Notes: generated from the letters alone by a model not told the origin. Positions 1-8,034 are shown, counted from the first letter of the stretch. The stretch is 64,000 nucleotides of DNA from Maribacter spongiicola (GCF_004364165.1 NZ_SOAY01000010.1:833098-897097); one strand, 5' to 3'. Numbers and translations: made by a program.

Positions 1-1
1 T

Positions 2-1423
2 CTATATAAAGTCTTGCAAAATGAAGTCATGGAAAAGGTATTTAAAGGTTATATTAAAGAAAACCCGGGTGAAAACATTGAGTTAGCAACGTTACAGCCA
101 CCTTCTACTGATGGATATAATAGTTTTATAGGTCAAAGAAAAGCTTATAATTTAATAGATAATGACCTAAAATCATCGGTTAAAGCATTCGGAAAGGATA
201 TTACTTTTTATGATAACAGTTTAGGGGCTTATCCATCAGATTTTCTAAAATATAAAGTAAATAATACATCGAAGCTTAGTTCAAATGAATTACAAAAATT
301 CAATGAATTGTTAGTTAGTTTAGAAAATGAACCTGATTATTTAACGAATATTATTCTTTCTGATGACACAAATGTTTTTTTAATAAAGACCGATATTAAA
401 GATTTAAGGGGTAGTATTGAGTCTCGTAGTGTTGAGATTGTAAGCGAAGAAGAATTTGAAGATATGGATAATGTCAATGTTGCTTTTGCAATAGTAGAGG
501 AAGTCCCAATTTTTCCCGGCTGTGAAGATGCTGCCGATAAACGTGCTTGTTTCAATGAAAAAATGCAGCAGCATATTGGTATGCATTTTAATTATCCACA
601 AGCTGCCCAAGATGCTAATATAGAAGGGCGAGTAAATACTATGTTCATCATTTCTTCAGAAGGTACTATTGAAAATATTAAAATGCGTGGTCCGGATAAG
701 CTATTAGAAGATGAAGTGGCTCGTATCATAAAAAGTTTACCAAAGATGATTTCTGGTAAACAATCTGGTAAAGCTGTAAATGTTCCTTTTTCTATTCCTA
801 TTCAATTCAAATTAGATGATAGTGATAGTTCTATAATAGATGAAAAAACATACATGAATGAAGATGATGTTCCTTTCGCTGTAGTTGATGAGGTTCCGAT
901 TTTTCCTGGTTGTGAAGATGCAGATGATAAACGTGCTTGCTTTAATGAAAAAATGCAACAACATATTGGTAAACATTTTAATTATCCAAAAGCAGCTAGA
1001 GATGCGAATATAGAGGGTAGAGTTAGTGCTATGTTTTTAATTACTTCAGAAGGCGCTATTGAAAATATTAAAATGCGTGGTCCAGATAAGTTGTTAGAAG
1101 ATGAGGTGGAACGCATAATTAAAAGGTTGCCAAAGATGATTCCTGGTAAGCAATCTGGTAAAGTAGTAAATGTTCCTTTTTCTATTCCTGTTAATTTTAA
1201 ATTACAAGAAGGTAGTACAGTCAACATGGTTTCTGAAATTTCGAAAGAAAGTGAAGTGGAACCCATGTACTATGTTAATGATAGAAAAATCACTAAACTA
1301 GAAATGGAAGCTATTGATCCAAATACTATAGAAAGTATTTTTATTCTTAAAGACCAAAAAGCAATAGATAAATATGGTGAAGAAGGTAGAAATGGAGTAG
1401 TTGAAATAAAAATTAAAAAGTAA
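2..1423 (+). CDS. TonB C-terminal-domain protein, probably the C-terminal part of a BlaR1/M56-type receptor (5' end outside window)
   Basis: The frame is open from the window edge with no stop before the first possible start (TTG at 14), so the gene is cut by the window. What is visible is extracytoplasmic-looking sequence followed by two nearly identical TonB C-terminal-like domains (nt 503-814 and 893-1204), each beginning VPIFPGCEDA, with a short acidic linker between. The last ~50 residues carry an IESIFILKDQKAIDKYG motif with a GVVEIKIKK ending. In Bacteroidetes this plug-like tail is common at the end of M56/BlaR1 antirepressors. Assignment to M56 is inference because the peptidase domain would lie outside the window. 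A hairpin at 1456-1490 probably ends the transcript. The TonB-like domains are clear; the full architecture is not. Confidence 0.7.
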   Translation, partial: LYKVLQNEVMEKVFKGYIKENPGENIELATLQPPSTDGYNSFIGQRKAYNLIDNDLKSSVKAFGKDITFYDNSLGAYPSDFLKYKVNNTSKLSSNELQKFNELLVSLENEPDYLTNIILSDDTNVFLIKTDIKDLRGSIESRSVEIVSEEEFEDMDNVNVAFAIVEEVPIFPGCEDAADKRACFNEKMQQHIGMHFNYPQAAQDANIEGRVNTMFIISSEGTIENIKMRGPDKLLEDEVARIIKSLPKMISGKQSGKAVNVPFSIPIQFKLDDSDSSIIDEKTYMNEDDVPFAVVDEVPIFPGCEDADDKRACFNEKMQQHIGKHFNYPKAARDANIEGRVSAMFLITSEGAIENIKMRGPDKLLEDEVERIIKRLPKMIPGKQSGKVVNVPFSIPVNFKLQEGSTVNMVSEISKESEVEPMYYVNDRKITKLEMEAIDPNTIESIFILKDQKAIDKYGEEGRNGVVEIKIKK

Positions 1424-1455
1424 GCATTCTATTTATAAAAATGTTTTTAGCTTGT

Positions 1456-1490
1456 AAAGCTGAGGTTTATTCCTCGGCTTTACTATTTTG
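1456..1490 (+). terminator. Rho-independent terminator after the TonB-domain gene
   Basis: A 10-bp stem, AAAGCTGAGG with CCTCGGCTTT (one G-T pair), has a six-base loop and is followed by a T-rich tail. It lies 33 bases after the stop of the preceding gene. Confidence 0.6.
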
Positions 1491-1504
1491 TATGAATTCT
1501 ATAG

Positions 1505-1606
1505 AAGAAATTAAACTATTATCCTAATGATCATCCGTACTATTATGAAACTGCCAAAAAACGTATTTCTGAGTTAAAGGAAGAAATCCATTTTGCCAAA
1601 TATTAA
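1505..1606 (+). pseudogene. possible C-terminal gene remnant (33 codons, no start)
   Basis: A stop-bounded frame of 33 codons ending in TAA has protein-like composition (YPNDHPYYYETAKKRISELK, then EEIHFAKY) but no start codon, and a TAG lies just upstream. It could be the tail of a decayed gene. No family is recognised and chance is not excluded. Confidence 0.25.
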
Positions 1607-1648
1607 ACTCCTTAAAAAAATCGTAATTTCACTTGTAGAACAGGTGTA

Positions 1649-2125
1649 ATGAAACAAGTTGTGTTTTTTCTTTTAATGATACTTATAAGTTCATGTTCGT
1701 TCTTTGAGTCGAAACAAAAACGAACGCAAGAGCTTATAGATGAGGAATTGCGCCATATGGATTGGAACAGTGTAGATTCTTATCCGTTCTTTTACACTTG
1801 TGATGAAGCGGTTACTAAAGAACAGCAGAAAATTTGCTTTGAAGAAACCTTAATCTCCCATTTTCAAGAAACCTTAAATGATTTTGAATTTACCTTGACC
1901 GATAAAGAAAGTGAAACCGTTGAGGTGATTTTTGTTATTGATACCCTAGGTAAAATACGAGTTGCCGATATTTATAAAAATGAGCTAGTATTAAATCAGA
2001 TGCCAGAATTTGATGGTGTTATTACACAAAGCTTAAAGAATCTTCCTAAACTTGCACCCGCTTTAAAAAGAGGAATTCCGGTGAATACCAAATATCGAAT
2101 TCCGGTTCAATTAAATACAAATTAA
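1649..2125 (+). CDS. lipoprotein with a divergent TonB C-terminal-like domain
   Basis: The 158-residue protein starts with a lipoprotein signal: a Lys-containing N-terminus, a hydrophobic stretch and the lipobox ISSC (Cys16). The mature part resembles the duplicated TonB-like domains of the gene at the left edge. It has an aromatic/Cys segment (YPFFYTCDEA), a KICFEETL segment matching RACFNEKM, a FVIDTLGKI strand resembling FIISSEGTI, and the ending IPVNTKYRIPVQ matching VNVPFSIP. It is therefore probably a membrane-anchored relative of the same domain, perhaps derived from it. Function is unknown; a periplasmic protein-protein contact role would fit. The next gene, ruvC, begins 6 bases after its stop, so the two are probably co-transcribed. 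Confidence 0.6.
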   Translation: MKQVVFFLLMILISSCSFFESKQKRTQELIDEELRHMDWNSVDSYPFFYTCDEAVTKEQQKICFEETLISHFQETLNDFEFTLTDKESETVEVIFVIDTLGKIRVADIYKNELVLNQMPEFDGVITQSLKNLPKLAPALKRGIPVNTKYRIPVQLNTN

Positions 2126-2130
2126 GCATT

Positions 2131-2688
2131 TTGGCGAACGAGAAAATAATTTTGGGTATTGACCCTGGTACTACTATTATGGGTTTCGGACTCATAAAAG
2201 TAGTGGGCAAAAAGATGGAGTTTATTCAAATGAACGAATTGCTTCTTCAAAAATACAGCGACCCTTACACCAAACTAAAAATCATTTTTGAGCGTACTAT
2301 AGAACTTATAGACACCTATCATCCAGACGAAATTGCTATTGAAGCTCCTTTCTTTGGTAAGAACGTTCAATCTATGCTAAAGTTGGGTCGTGCACAAGGT
2401 GTTGCTATGGCAGCGGGACTATCGCGACAAATTCCTATTACGGAATACTTACCCAAAAAAATTAAAATGGCGGTCACCGGAAACGGAAATGCCAGTAAAG
2501 AACAAGTCGCTAGAATGCTACAAAGCGTGTTAGGCCTAAAAACACTACCGAAAAACTTAGATAGCACTGACGGACTAGCTGCTGCCGTATGCCATTTTTA
2601 TAACCAAGGTAGAATTGACGTAGTTGGTAAAAGCTACTCGGGTTGGGATGCCTTCGTGAAGCAGAATGAGAAACGAGTGAAAAAGTAA
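2131..2688 (+). CDS. ruvC: crossover junction endodeoxyribonuclease RuvC
   Basis: RuvC resolves Holliday junctions after RuvAB branch migration by paired nicking. The N-terminal ILGIDPGTT motif supplies the first catalytic Asp (D11). A central IAIEAPFFGKN segment carries the Glu, and LDSTDGLAAAVCHFYNQG near residue 150 supplies the last acidic/His cluster. Length (185) is normal for the family. The start must be TTG at 2131: the only upstream room is 6 bases after the previous stop, and the first in-frame ATG lies after the catalytic Asp. Identification is secure; only the start codon is inferred. Confidence 0.95.
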   Translation: MANEKIILGIDPGTTIMGFGLIKVVGKKMEFIQMNELLLQKYSDPYTKLKIIFERTIELIDTYHPDEIAIEAPFFGKNVQSMLKLGRAQGVAMAAGLSRQIPITEYLPKKIKMAVTGNGNASKEQVARMLQSVLGLKTLPKNLDSTDGLAAAVCHFYNQGRIDVVGKSYSGWDAFVKQNEKRVKK

Positions 2689-2706
2689 TGTTCAATAAAC
2701 ATTAAA

Positions 2707-2738
2707 CAATTACCAATTAACAATAATTAATTAGCAAT
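2707..2738 (+). repeat. left arm of imperfect inverted repeat flanking the four-helix-bundle gene
   Basis: This 32-base segment matches the reverse complement of 3099-3130 at 25 of 32 positions by eye. It contains the core caataat and overlaps the ATG of the enclosed gene. Confidence 0.45.
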
Positions 2739-3099
2739 GAATAATGAAAATCCTCTTTTGAGTAAATCTTATGATTTTGCTTTGCAAATTGTTAAATTAT
2801 ATCAAGAACTAACGAAGAATAAAAGAGAGTATGTGCTATCGAAACAACTATTGAGAGCAGGAACTTCTGTAGGTGCGAATATAGCAGAAGCTAATGGCGC
2901 GATATCAAAAGCAGATTTTTCTGCTAAGATTTCAATAGCTTATAAAGAAAGCTTAGAGACTAAATATTGGTTAAACCTTTTAAAGGATTCAGAATATATT
3001 GAATTGTCAATTGCGAATGGGTTAATTGAAAAAGCTGATTAGCTTTCTAAAATTATGTTCGCCATATTTAAATCTACAAGAATTAAAAAACAAGAATAA
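2737..3099 (+). pseudogene. four-helix-bundle protein (23S rRNA intervening-sequence/S23 family), interrupted by an in-frame TAG
   Basis: The first 101 codons encode a typical four-helix-bundle protein of the S23 family (PF05635), with the hallmark LLRAGTSVGANIAEA and a YKESLETKYWL helix. The open frame stops at TAG (3040-3042) after EKAD. Reading on in the same frame gives LSKIMFAIFKSTRIKKQE and then TAA at 3097-3099. This is the expected last helix, and it restores a normal length of ~120 residues. A single GAG/AAG-type to TAG change therefore explains the truncation. Family members are small pentamer-forming proteins of unknown role, encoded in 23S rRNA insertions or alone. It lies between ruvC and hemW and is flanked by inverted repeats, which suggests a mobile cassette. 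Confidence 0.75.
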
Positions 3100-3130
3100 T
3101 TGTTTACTGATTATTGCTAACTGTTAATTG
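3099..3130 (-). repeat. right arm of imperfect inverted repeat flanking the four-helix-bundle gene
   Basis: This is the partner of 2707-2738 in opposite orientation (25 of 32 matches by eye). It begins at the last base of the TAA ending the restored reading frame, so the two arms bracket the gene exactly. Confidence 0.45.
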
Positions 3131-3135
3131 AACAC

Positions 3136-4269
3136 ATGAGCGGAATCTACATCCACATCCCATTTTGTAAGCAGGCTTGCCACTATTGCGATTTTCACTT
3201 TTCTACTACGATGGGGAAGAAAGAGGCGATGTTGAAAGCATTGTGTAAAGAACTGGAGTTGCGCAAGGCGGAGTTTTCTGGGGAAACAGTTGCTACGATT
3301 TATTTTGGAGGTGGTACACCTTCTGTTTTAAAAACTGGGGAAATTGAGCAGTTGATAAGTAAGGTTCGTGAACATTATGATGTTGTAGACCTTCCGGAAA
3401 TTACCTTAGAGGCGAATCCTGATGATTTATCCGAAGAGAAAATTCTGCAACTGGCAGCTAGTCCGATAAACCGATTAAGTATTGGTATTCAATCTTTTTT
3501 TGAGGAGGATTTAAAGCTGATGAACAGAGCGCATAATGCTCTGGAAGCAGAAAAGTGTTTGCAATTGGCGAGTCAGCATTTCGATAATATTTCGATTGAC
3601 TTGATTTACGGAATGCCAAATATGACCTTAGATCGCTGGAAACAGAATATAGATAAAGCACTCGGTTATAATATTCCGCATATTTCTAGTTATGCTCTTA
3701 CCGTAGAACCCAAAACTGCACTTGCGAAGTTTGTGGAAGATGGATTGATTACTCCCGCATCCGATGAAGAAACACAGGAGCATTTCAATCTGTTGAACGA
3801 GACTTTATTGGCAGCAGGTTTTGATTGCTATGAGATTTCCAATTTTGGGAAGCCTGGGTATTACTCTAAAAATAATTCCGCCTACTGGCAGCAGAAAAAA
3901 TATATTGGTATTGGTCCGTCTGCGCATTCATTTGATGGTGTGCAACGAGGGTGGAATATCAATAACAATCCGAAGTATATTAAATCCATAGAGCAAAACA
4001 TTTTACCTATGGAGGTTGAAGTACTTTCTTCGACCGATAAATACAACGAATACGTGATGACTGGCTTGCGGACTATTTGGGGAGTTTCATTAACTAGAAT
4101 TTCTGATGAATTCGGACCTAAATACAAAGAATATGCACTAATGCAAGCCGATAAATTTATAGAAGAACATTTGCTTTTCGTTGATGGAGACATTCTCAAG
4201 ACCACCAAAAAAGGTATGTTTTTAGCCGATGGTATTGCGGCAGATTTGTTTATGTTGAATTTGAAATAG
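3136..4269 (+). CDS. hemW: radical SAM heme chaperone HemW
   Basis: This HemN-like radical SAM protein has 377 residues. The N-terminus carries the cluster motif FCKQACHYCDF (Cys11, Cys15, Cys18). The position after the third Cys reads D-F, so the fourth Cys typical of true coproporphyrinogen oxidase HemN is absent, which points to the heme-binding chaperone HemW. The YFGGGTPS motif for SAM binding follows near residue 56, and ISSYALTVEP and GIGPSAHSF are typical of the family. It acts in the cytoplasm, binding and handing on heme. It follows the disrupted S23 gene and starts with ATG. Confidence 0.92.
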   Translation: MSGIYIHIPFCKQACHYCDFHFSTTMGKKEAMLKALCKELELRKAEFSGETVATIYFGGGTPSVLKTGEIEQLISKVREHYDVVDLPEITLEANPDDLSEEKILQLAASPINRLSIGIQSFFEEDLKLMNRAHNALEAEKCLQLASQHFDNISIDLIYGMPNMTLDRWKQNIDKALGYNIPHISSYALTVEPKTALAKFVEDGLITPASDEETQEHFNLLNETLLAAGFDCYEISNFGKPGYYSKNNSAYWQQKKYIGIGPSAHSFDGVQRGWNINNNPKYIKSIEQNILPMEVEVLSSTDKYNEYVMTGLRTIWGVSLTRISDEFGPKYKEYALMQADKFIEEHLLFVDGDILKTTKKGMFLADGIAADLFMLNLK

Positions 4270-4297
4270 AGAACTGTCAGAGTTAGATTAAAACGTG

Positions 4298-4360
4298 CTG
4301 TCAGTTCGAGTGATTTTTCATTGAAGAGAAACGGAAATGAAAAATTGTATCGAGAACAGT
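4298..4360. repeat. probable dispersed intergenic palindromic element
   Basis: This segment begins ctgtcagttcgagtgattttt and ends aaaaattgtatcgagaacag-like, so its two ends are imperfect inverted copies. Similar gttcgagtg/tatcgagaac pairs recur between genes in Flavobacteriaceae genomes (family knowledge, not searched here). It may form a hairpin in the 3' region of hemW. Confidence 0.4.
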
Positions 4361-4522
4361 TTCGAAACACGAAAGCTTCTCAATTTTACTAATTCCTGAT
4401 TAGGTGTCAAAAACAGGTTTGAAACACGAATACTCACCTCCTCTACAATCTTTAATAATAACCGCCCAAAAAGTTGTAATTTTCTTATCTCAAAGCTACT
4501 ATGTAAATTGAGGTTAAATACA

Positions 4523-5275
4523 ATGAAAACTACCATAACCCACAATACTAACCAGTATCAAATTGACCTATCTAAACCCTTAGATATTTCTATACCCATT
4601 ACCAATAAAGACGATAATGTAAACGCTTGGTATGTTAAGGCCCCAACTATAGAGCCTCATAGAGAAGCTAATTTTACAGGGAGTATTGCTGCGGGGTCAA
4701 GTACTAATTTTTATGATATTTCATTCAACCCGCATTCGCATGGTACGCATACCGAGTGTGTAGGGCATATATCTGCTGAGCATCAATCTGTAAACCAAAA
4801 TCTACAGCAGTTTTTCTTTTTGGCTGAGGTGATTACTGTTACTCCATCCGAGGAAAATGGAGATTTAATTATTACCAAAAAACAACTTCAAAATGTCATA
4901 GGTAATCACACTCCGTCCGCATTAGTTATACGAACGTTACCTAATACTACGTCGAAAGTGAATAGACAGTATTCACACACCAATCCGCCATATATATTAG
5001 AAGATGCTATGGTGTTTATAAGGGAATTGGGTGTGGAGCATTTATTGATAGACCTACCATCTGTCGACAAAGAAAAAGATGATGGTAAGCTTTTGGCACA
5101 CAAAGCATTTTGGAATTTCAACGGCGATGTTCGACTTGATGCAACTATCACAGAGTTTATTTATGTGTCAGATGCAATTGTTGATGGTTCGTATTTTTTA
5201 AACCTGCAGGTAGCACCTTTTGAAAATGACGCTAGCCCAAGCAGACCTGTACTTTATAAAATAGAACAGCTATGA
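4523..5275 (+). CDS. cyclase family protein (kynurenine formamidase-like metal hydrolase)
   Basis: This 250-residue protein belongs to the cyclase family (PF04199). The metal-binding signature is HSHGTHTECVGHI near residue 72, a variant of the usual HxGTHxDxPxH with Glu for Asp and Gly for Pro. Members hydrolyse N-formylkynurenine or related amides/lactones using Zn or Mn; the substrate here cannot be told. The ATG at 4523 is preferred over an in-frame TTG 15 bases upstream. Its stop overlaps the next gene's ATG (ATGA), so it is translationally linked to the DUF4260 gene. Confidence 0.75.
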   Translation: MKTTITHNTNQYQIDLSKPLDISIPITNKDDNVNAWYVKAPTIEPHREANFTGSIAAGSSTNFYDISFNPHSHGTHTECVGHISAEHQSVNQNLQQFFFLAEVITVTPSEENGDLIITKKQLQNVIGNHTPSALVIRTLPNTTSKVNRQYSHTNPPYILEDAMVFIRELGVEHLLIDLPSVDKEKDDGKLLAHKAFWNFNGDVRLDATITEFIYVSDAIVDGSYFLNLQVAPFENDASPSRPVLYKIEQL

Positions 5276-5631
5276 AGAATCTACTCAAATTAGAGGAACT
5301 GACCTTAATGGTTCTCGGTATTTTTATGTTTGGCTTATTAGGGTATCAATGGTGGTGGTTGCCAGTTTTAATACTGACCCCAGATATATCAATGTTGGGT
5401 TATTTACTTGGTTCTAAAATAGGTGCAGTTTGCTATAACGTTTTTCATCACAGAGGTATAGCCATACTTTTATACTTTGTAGGTATCTATTTTATGTTGC
5501 CCATAATGCAATTAATAGGTACAATTCTTTTTATACATATAGCCATGGACCGTATCTTTGGCTACGGACTTAAATATGATAAAGGGTTTAAGTTTACTCA
5601 TTTAGGAGAAATAGGAAATAATAATGGATAA
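5272..5631 (+). CDS. DUF4260 small membrane protein
   Basis: This 119-residue protein has about four hydrophobic segments (for example LTLMVLGIFMFGLLGYQWWW) and the family-typical endings DRIFGYGLKYDKGFKFTHLG. It matches what I know of DUF4260 proteins, whose function is unknown. Its start overlaps the stop of the cyclase gene and its end overlaps the next gene by 8 bases, so the three genes form a tight translational unit. Confidence 0.7.
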   Translation: MKNLLKLEELTLMVLGIFMFGLLGYQWWWLPVLILTPDISMLGYLLGSKIGAVCYNVFHHRGIAILLYFVGIYFMLPIMQLIGTILFIHIAMDRIFGYGLKYDKGFKFTHLGEIGNNNG

Positions 5632-6244
5632 TATTTTTGATACCATTCTTGGTTTGGTTTTAGGTGCAATTGGTATGTACTGGCTTTTTAACTTTTTTAA
5701 AGGCATGAAAAGTAAAGAGATAACAACGCACCAGTCTACCGTGTTGTTAGAAAAAATGAAAAGTGTTTGCAAGTTAATCTCTGTAGAAGGCGAGTTTGCC
5801 GAAATCTACAAATATGAAAATGTAAAAGATTTTCTTAGTCTGGTAAGTAGTAAAAAGAAGGCTTTAGTAGTAATAAAAGCAAAAGCCCATATTGGCTATG
5901 ATCTAAGCAAACTTTTGATGCATGCCGATGAAGGAAAAAAAATCATTGTGCTTGATAATTTTCCGCAGCCAGAAGTATTGAGTATTGAACCAGAATTGGA
6001 ATTCTATGATATTAAAAGCGGATTTTTCAACTTTTTTGCTCCAGATGATCTTACCAAATTAAATTCTGAAGCGAAAACGCACATTCGAGAAAAAATCCCT
6101 GAAAGCGGATTGATGGAGACAGCAAGAAAAGAAGCCTTGCAGACAGTTCTTATTATGGAAAAAATAGTAGAAACCATCGGCTGGAAACTAGACTATTCTG
6201 CACTTAAAATACCGCAAAAACAAATTGACTTACTAGAAGAATAA
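5624..6244 (+). CDS. DUF4230 membrane-anchored protein
   Basis: This 206-residue protein has an N-terminal transmembrane segment (about residues 5-25) followed by a soluble domain. The domain begins STVLLEKMKSVCKLISVEGE and includes strand patterns such as ALVVIKAKAHIGYDLS, which is the DUF4230 pattern. It is probably anchored with the domain outside the cytoplasmic membrane. Function is unknown. It overlaps the DUF4260 gene by 8 bases and is followed after 23 bases by the Dabb-domain gene. Confidence 0.7.
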   Translation: MDNIFDTILGLVLGAIGMYWLFNFFKGMKSKEITTHQSTVLLEKMKSVCKLISVEGEFAEIYKYENVKDFLSLVSSKKKALVVIKAKAHIGYDLSKLLMHADEGKKIIVLDNFPQPEVLSIEPELEFYDIKSGFFNFFAPDDLTKLNSEAKTHIREKIPESGLMETARKEALQTVLIMEKIVETIGWKLDYSALKIPQKQIDLLEE

Positions 6245-6267
6245 CAACAAACAACAACTATTTAAAA

Positions 6268-6663
6268 ATGAAAAACGTAATTTGTATCCTTGTAATAACA
6301 CTAATGACCACAGTAACTTTTGGTCAAAATGATAACGAAATGACAGAATTCGATGCTAACTTTTCCCATACTGTATTTTTCTGGTTGAAAAACCCAGATA
6401 ATCAAGCAGACCGAACTGCTTTTGAAACTTCTCTACGTAAGTTTTTAGATAACTCGGCATATGCCAAAACGCAATTTATTGGCAAACCGCCAAAAGCAAG
6501 TAGAGATGTAGTAGATGGTTCATTTACATACTCATTAATCGTAAGTTTCGATTCAGCTGAATCTCAACAAGCTTACCAAGATGAGGCACCACATAAAGTG
6601 TTTATTGCCGAATCGGAAAGCTTATGGTCTAAGGTCATTGTTTACGATTCTATAGGTATCTAA
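6268..6663 (+). CDS. exported Dabb (stress-responsive alpha/beta barrel) domain protein
   Basis: Residues 1-20 form a signal peptide ending TVTFGQ. Then follows a ferredoxin-like Dabb domain (PF07876): SHTVFFWLKN, a helix AFETSLRKFL, the strand YSLIVSFDSAESQQAYQ and the closing HKVFIAES. Dabb proteins are small dimeric barrels, some of them enzymes; no specific reaction can be assigned. An exported Dabb domain is less usual than a cytoplasmic one. Length is 131 residues. Confidence 0.75.
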   Translation: MKNVICILVITLMTTVTFGQNDNEMTEFDANFSHTVFFWLKNPDNQADRTAFETSLRKFLDNSAYAKTQFIGKPPKASRDVVDGSFTYSLIVSFDSAESQQAYQDEAPHKVFIAESESLWSKVIVYDSIGI

Positions 6664-6672
6664 TCTTTTAGC

Positions 6673-7221
6673 ATGAGACTTAGAGAGGCTACTAAGGCAG
6701 ATGTTGAGAAAATTGCCAAATTACATTCGGTAAGCTGGCAACAGAACTATCGCGCGTCTTTTAGTGCAGAATTTCTGGATAATTTGGCATTTGATAATAG
6801 GTTGAATGAATGGAAGAATCGCTTTCAGAATCCATCACTAAATCAATATGTTTTAATTGCGGAAGAGGATGGGAATTTTCTGGGTTTTATGTGTGCATAT
6901 TTTAATTATGATGACCAATATGGGACATTACTAGATAATTTACATGTAGCTCTTAATACCCAAGGAAAAGGAATTGGTACAAAGTTGATGGCTGCATTGG
7001 CAAAAGAGATAGTGCAAAGAGATAGTACTAATGATTTTTACCTATGGGTGTTGAATACCAACATAGCTGCAATTAAATATTATGAAAAGATAGGAGGCGT
7101 AGCTAAGGAAACGGTTGAATCTAACGATATAGGCGATAAGACCTTTTTAAAGATTAGATATTACTGGGAAGATGCTTCTCTATTTTTAGAAAATACAAAA
7201 GCTAAAATTCATAATACATGA
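6673..7221 (+). CDS. GNAT family N-acetyltransferase
   Basis: This 182-residue GNAT fold protein carries the acetyl-CoA pyrophosphate-binding motif LNTQGKGIGTKLMAAL (Q-x-x-G-x-G) near residue 97. It ends with the YLWVLNTNIAAIKYYEKIGG segment typical of the family. The substrate is unknown; small amines or protein N-termini are usual. Its TGA overlaps the ATG of the next gene. Confidence 0.85.
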   Translation: MRLREATKADVEKIAKLHSVSWQQNYRASFSAEFLDNLAFDNRLNEWKNRFQNPSLNQYVLIAEEDGNFLGFMCAYFNYDDQYGTLLDNLHVALNTQGKGIGTKLMAALAKEIVQRDSTNDFYLWVLNTNIAAIKYYEKIGGVAKETVESNDIGDKTFLKIRYYWEDASLFLENTKAKIHNT

Positions 7222-7571
7222 ATGTCGAAGAATACAGGGAATACTGCATTTCAAAAAAAGGAGTAACAGAATCCTTTCCTTTTGATGAGGATACCCTTGT
7301 ATTTAAAGTGATGGGCAAAATGTTCGCTTTATGCGGATTAGAAAAAGTGCCTTTACGTGTTAACCTAAAATGCGATCCAGAAAAAGCCATAGAACTACGT
7401 GAAGAACATGATGGTATTATAGAGGGCTGGCACATGAGTAAAAAGCATTGGAACACCGTATACCTAGACAAAATTTCTAAAGATCTCACAAAAGAACTCA
7501 TTGACCATTCTTATGATTTGGTGGTTTCTAAATTGACCAAGAAGGTGAAGGCGGAGTTGGAAGCTTTGTGA
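7218..7571 (+). CDS. MmcQ/YjbR family protein
   Basis: This 117-residue protein matches the MmcQ/YjbR family (PF04237): an N-terminal EEYREYCISKKGVTESFPFD, the strand LVFKVMGKMFAL, an LRVNLKCDPEKA segment and a GWHMSKKHWNTVYLD segment. The fold is of the CyaY/DNA-binding type, but its cellular role is unclear. It overlaps the acetyltransferase gene by 4 bases (ATGA). Confidence 0.85.
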   Translation: MNVEEYREYCISKKGVTESFPFDEDTLVFKVMGKMFALCGLEKVPLRVNLKCDPEKAIELREEHDGIIEGWHMSKKHWNTVYLDKISKDLTKELIDHSYDLVVSKLTKKVKAELEAL

Positions 7572-7595
7572 TTGGTAAAAACCTTAGAGGATTAA

Positions 7596-7925
7596 ATGAA
7601 CCTTCTGAAAATAAATAGTATTGATAGAAAGTGGTGGGAAATTATATTGTGGTGGGAATTAAGAAGGATTGCCTATAATATAATAATGTATTTTATTGGT
7701 CTTTTAAGCTTCTATATTTGTTTTGTTACTATACCTCTTGTATACTTAGTAATTGGACTTGTTTTAAATATTATTTATACAATTGGGTGGATTGTTGAAC
7801 TAATTGGTCGTAGGAATTGGAAATTTGAAAGCAAACTTAAATATCCGAAATATGCTTTTAATGGCTATCTAGTTTTTTCAGTTATTACAGTTTTTGGTTT
7901 TTCAATATTCTTATTATTGCGATAA
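7596..7925 (+). CDS. small integral membrane protein, unknown
   Basis: I recognise no family. The 109 residues hold three hydrophobic segments (about 24-45, 46-68 and 88-108) and a tryptophan-rich N-terminus (KWWEIILWWELRR). It begins 24 bases after the MmcQ/YjbR gene, on the same strand. Confidence 0.45.
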   Translation: MNLLKINSIDRKWWEIILWWELRRIAYNIIMYFIGLLSFYICFVTIPLVYLVIGLVLNIIYTIGWIVELIGRRNWKFESKLKYPKYAFNGYLVFSVITVFGFSIFLLLR

Positions 7926-8034
7926 CTAATTGAGATTATAATCCCATTCCCTCACTCAAAACCACCATTCCCTCATTCTAACTTTTCTTTAGCGGTCAAT
8001 TTTTAGTACTTAATAGTGCTTAAAACCACTATTC

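Noticed and set aside
2737..3099. 23S rRNA intervening sequence
   Set aside because: Although the protein is of the S23 family, it lies between ruvC and hemW with no rRNA around it.
3882..4370. 162-codon minus-strand ORF at the end of hemW
   Set aside because: It is antisense to the conserved hemW C-terminus and has no recognisable domain.
7940..7980. Repeated ccattccctca before the ExbD pair
   Set aside because: Two copies of 11 bases in a short gap are not enough to argue for an operator.
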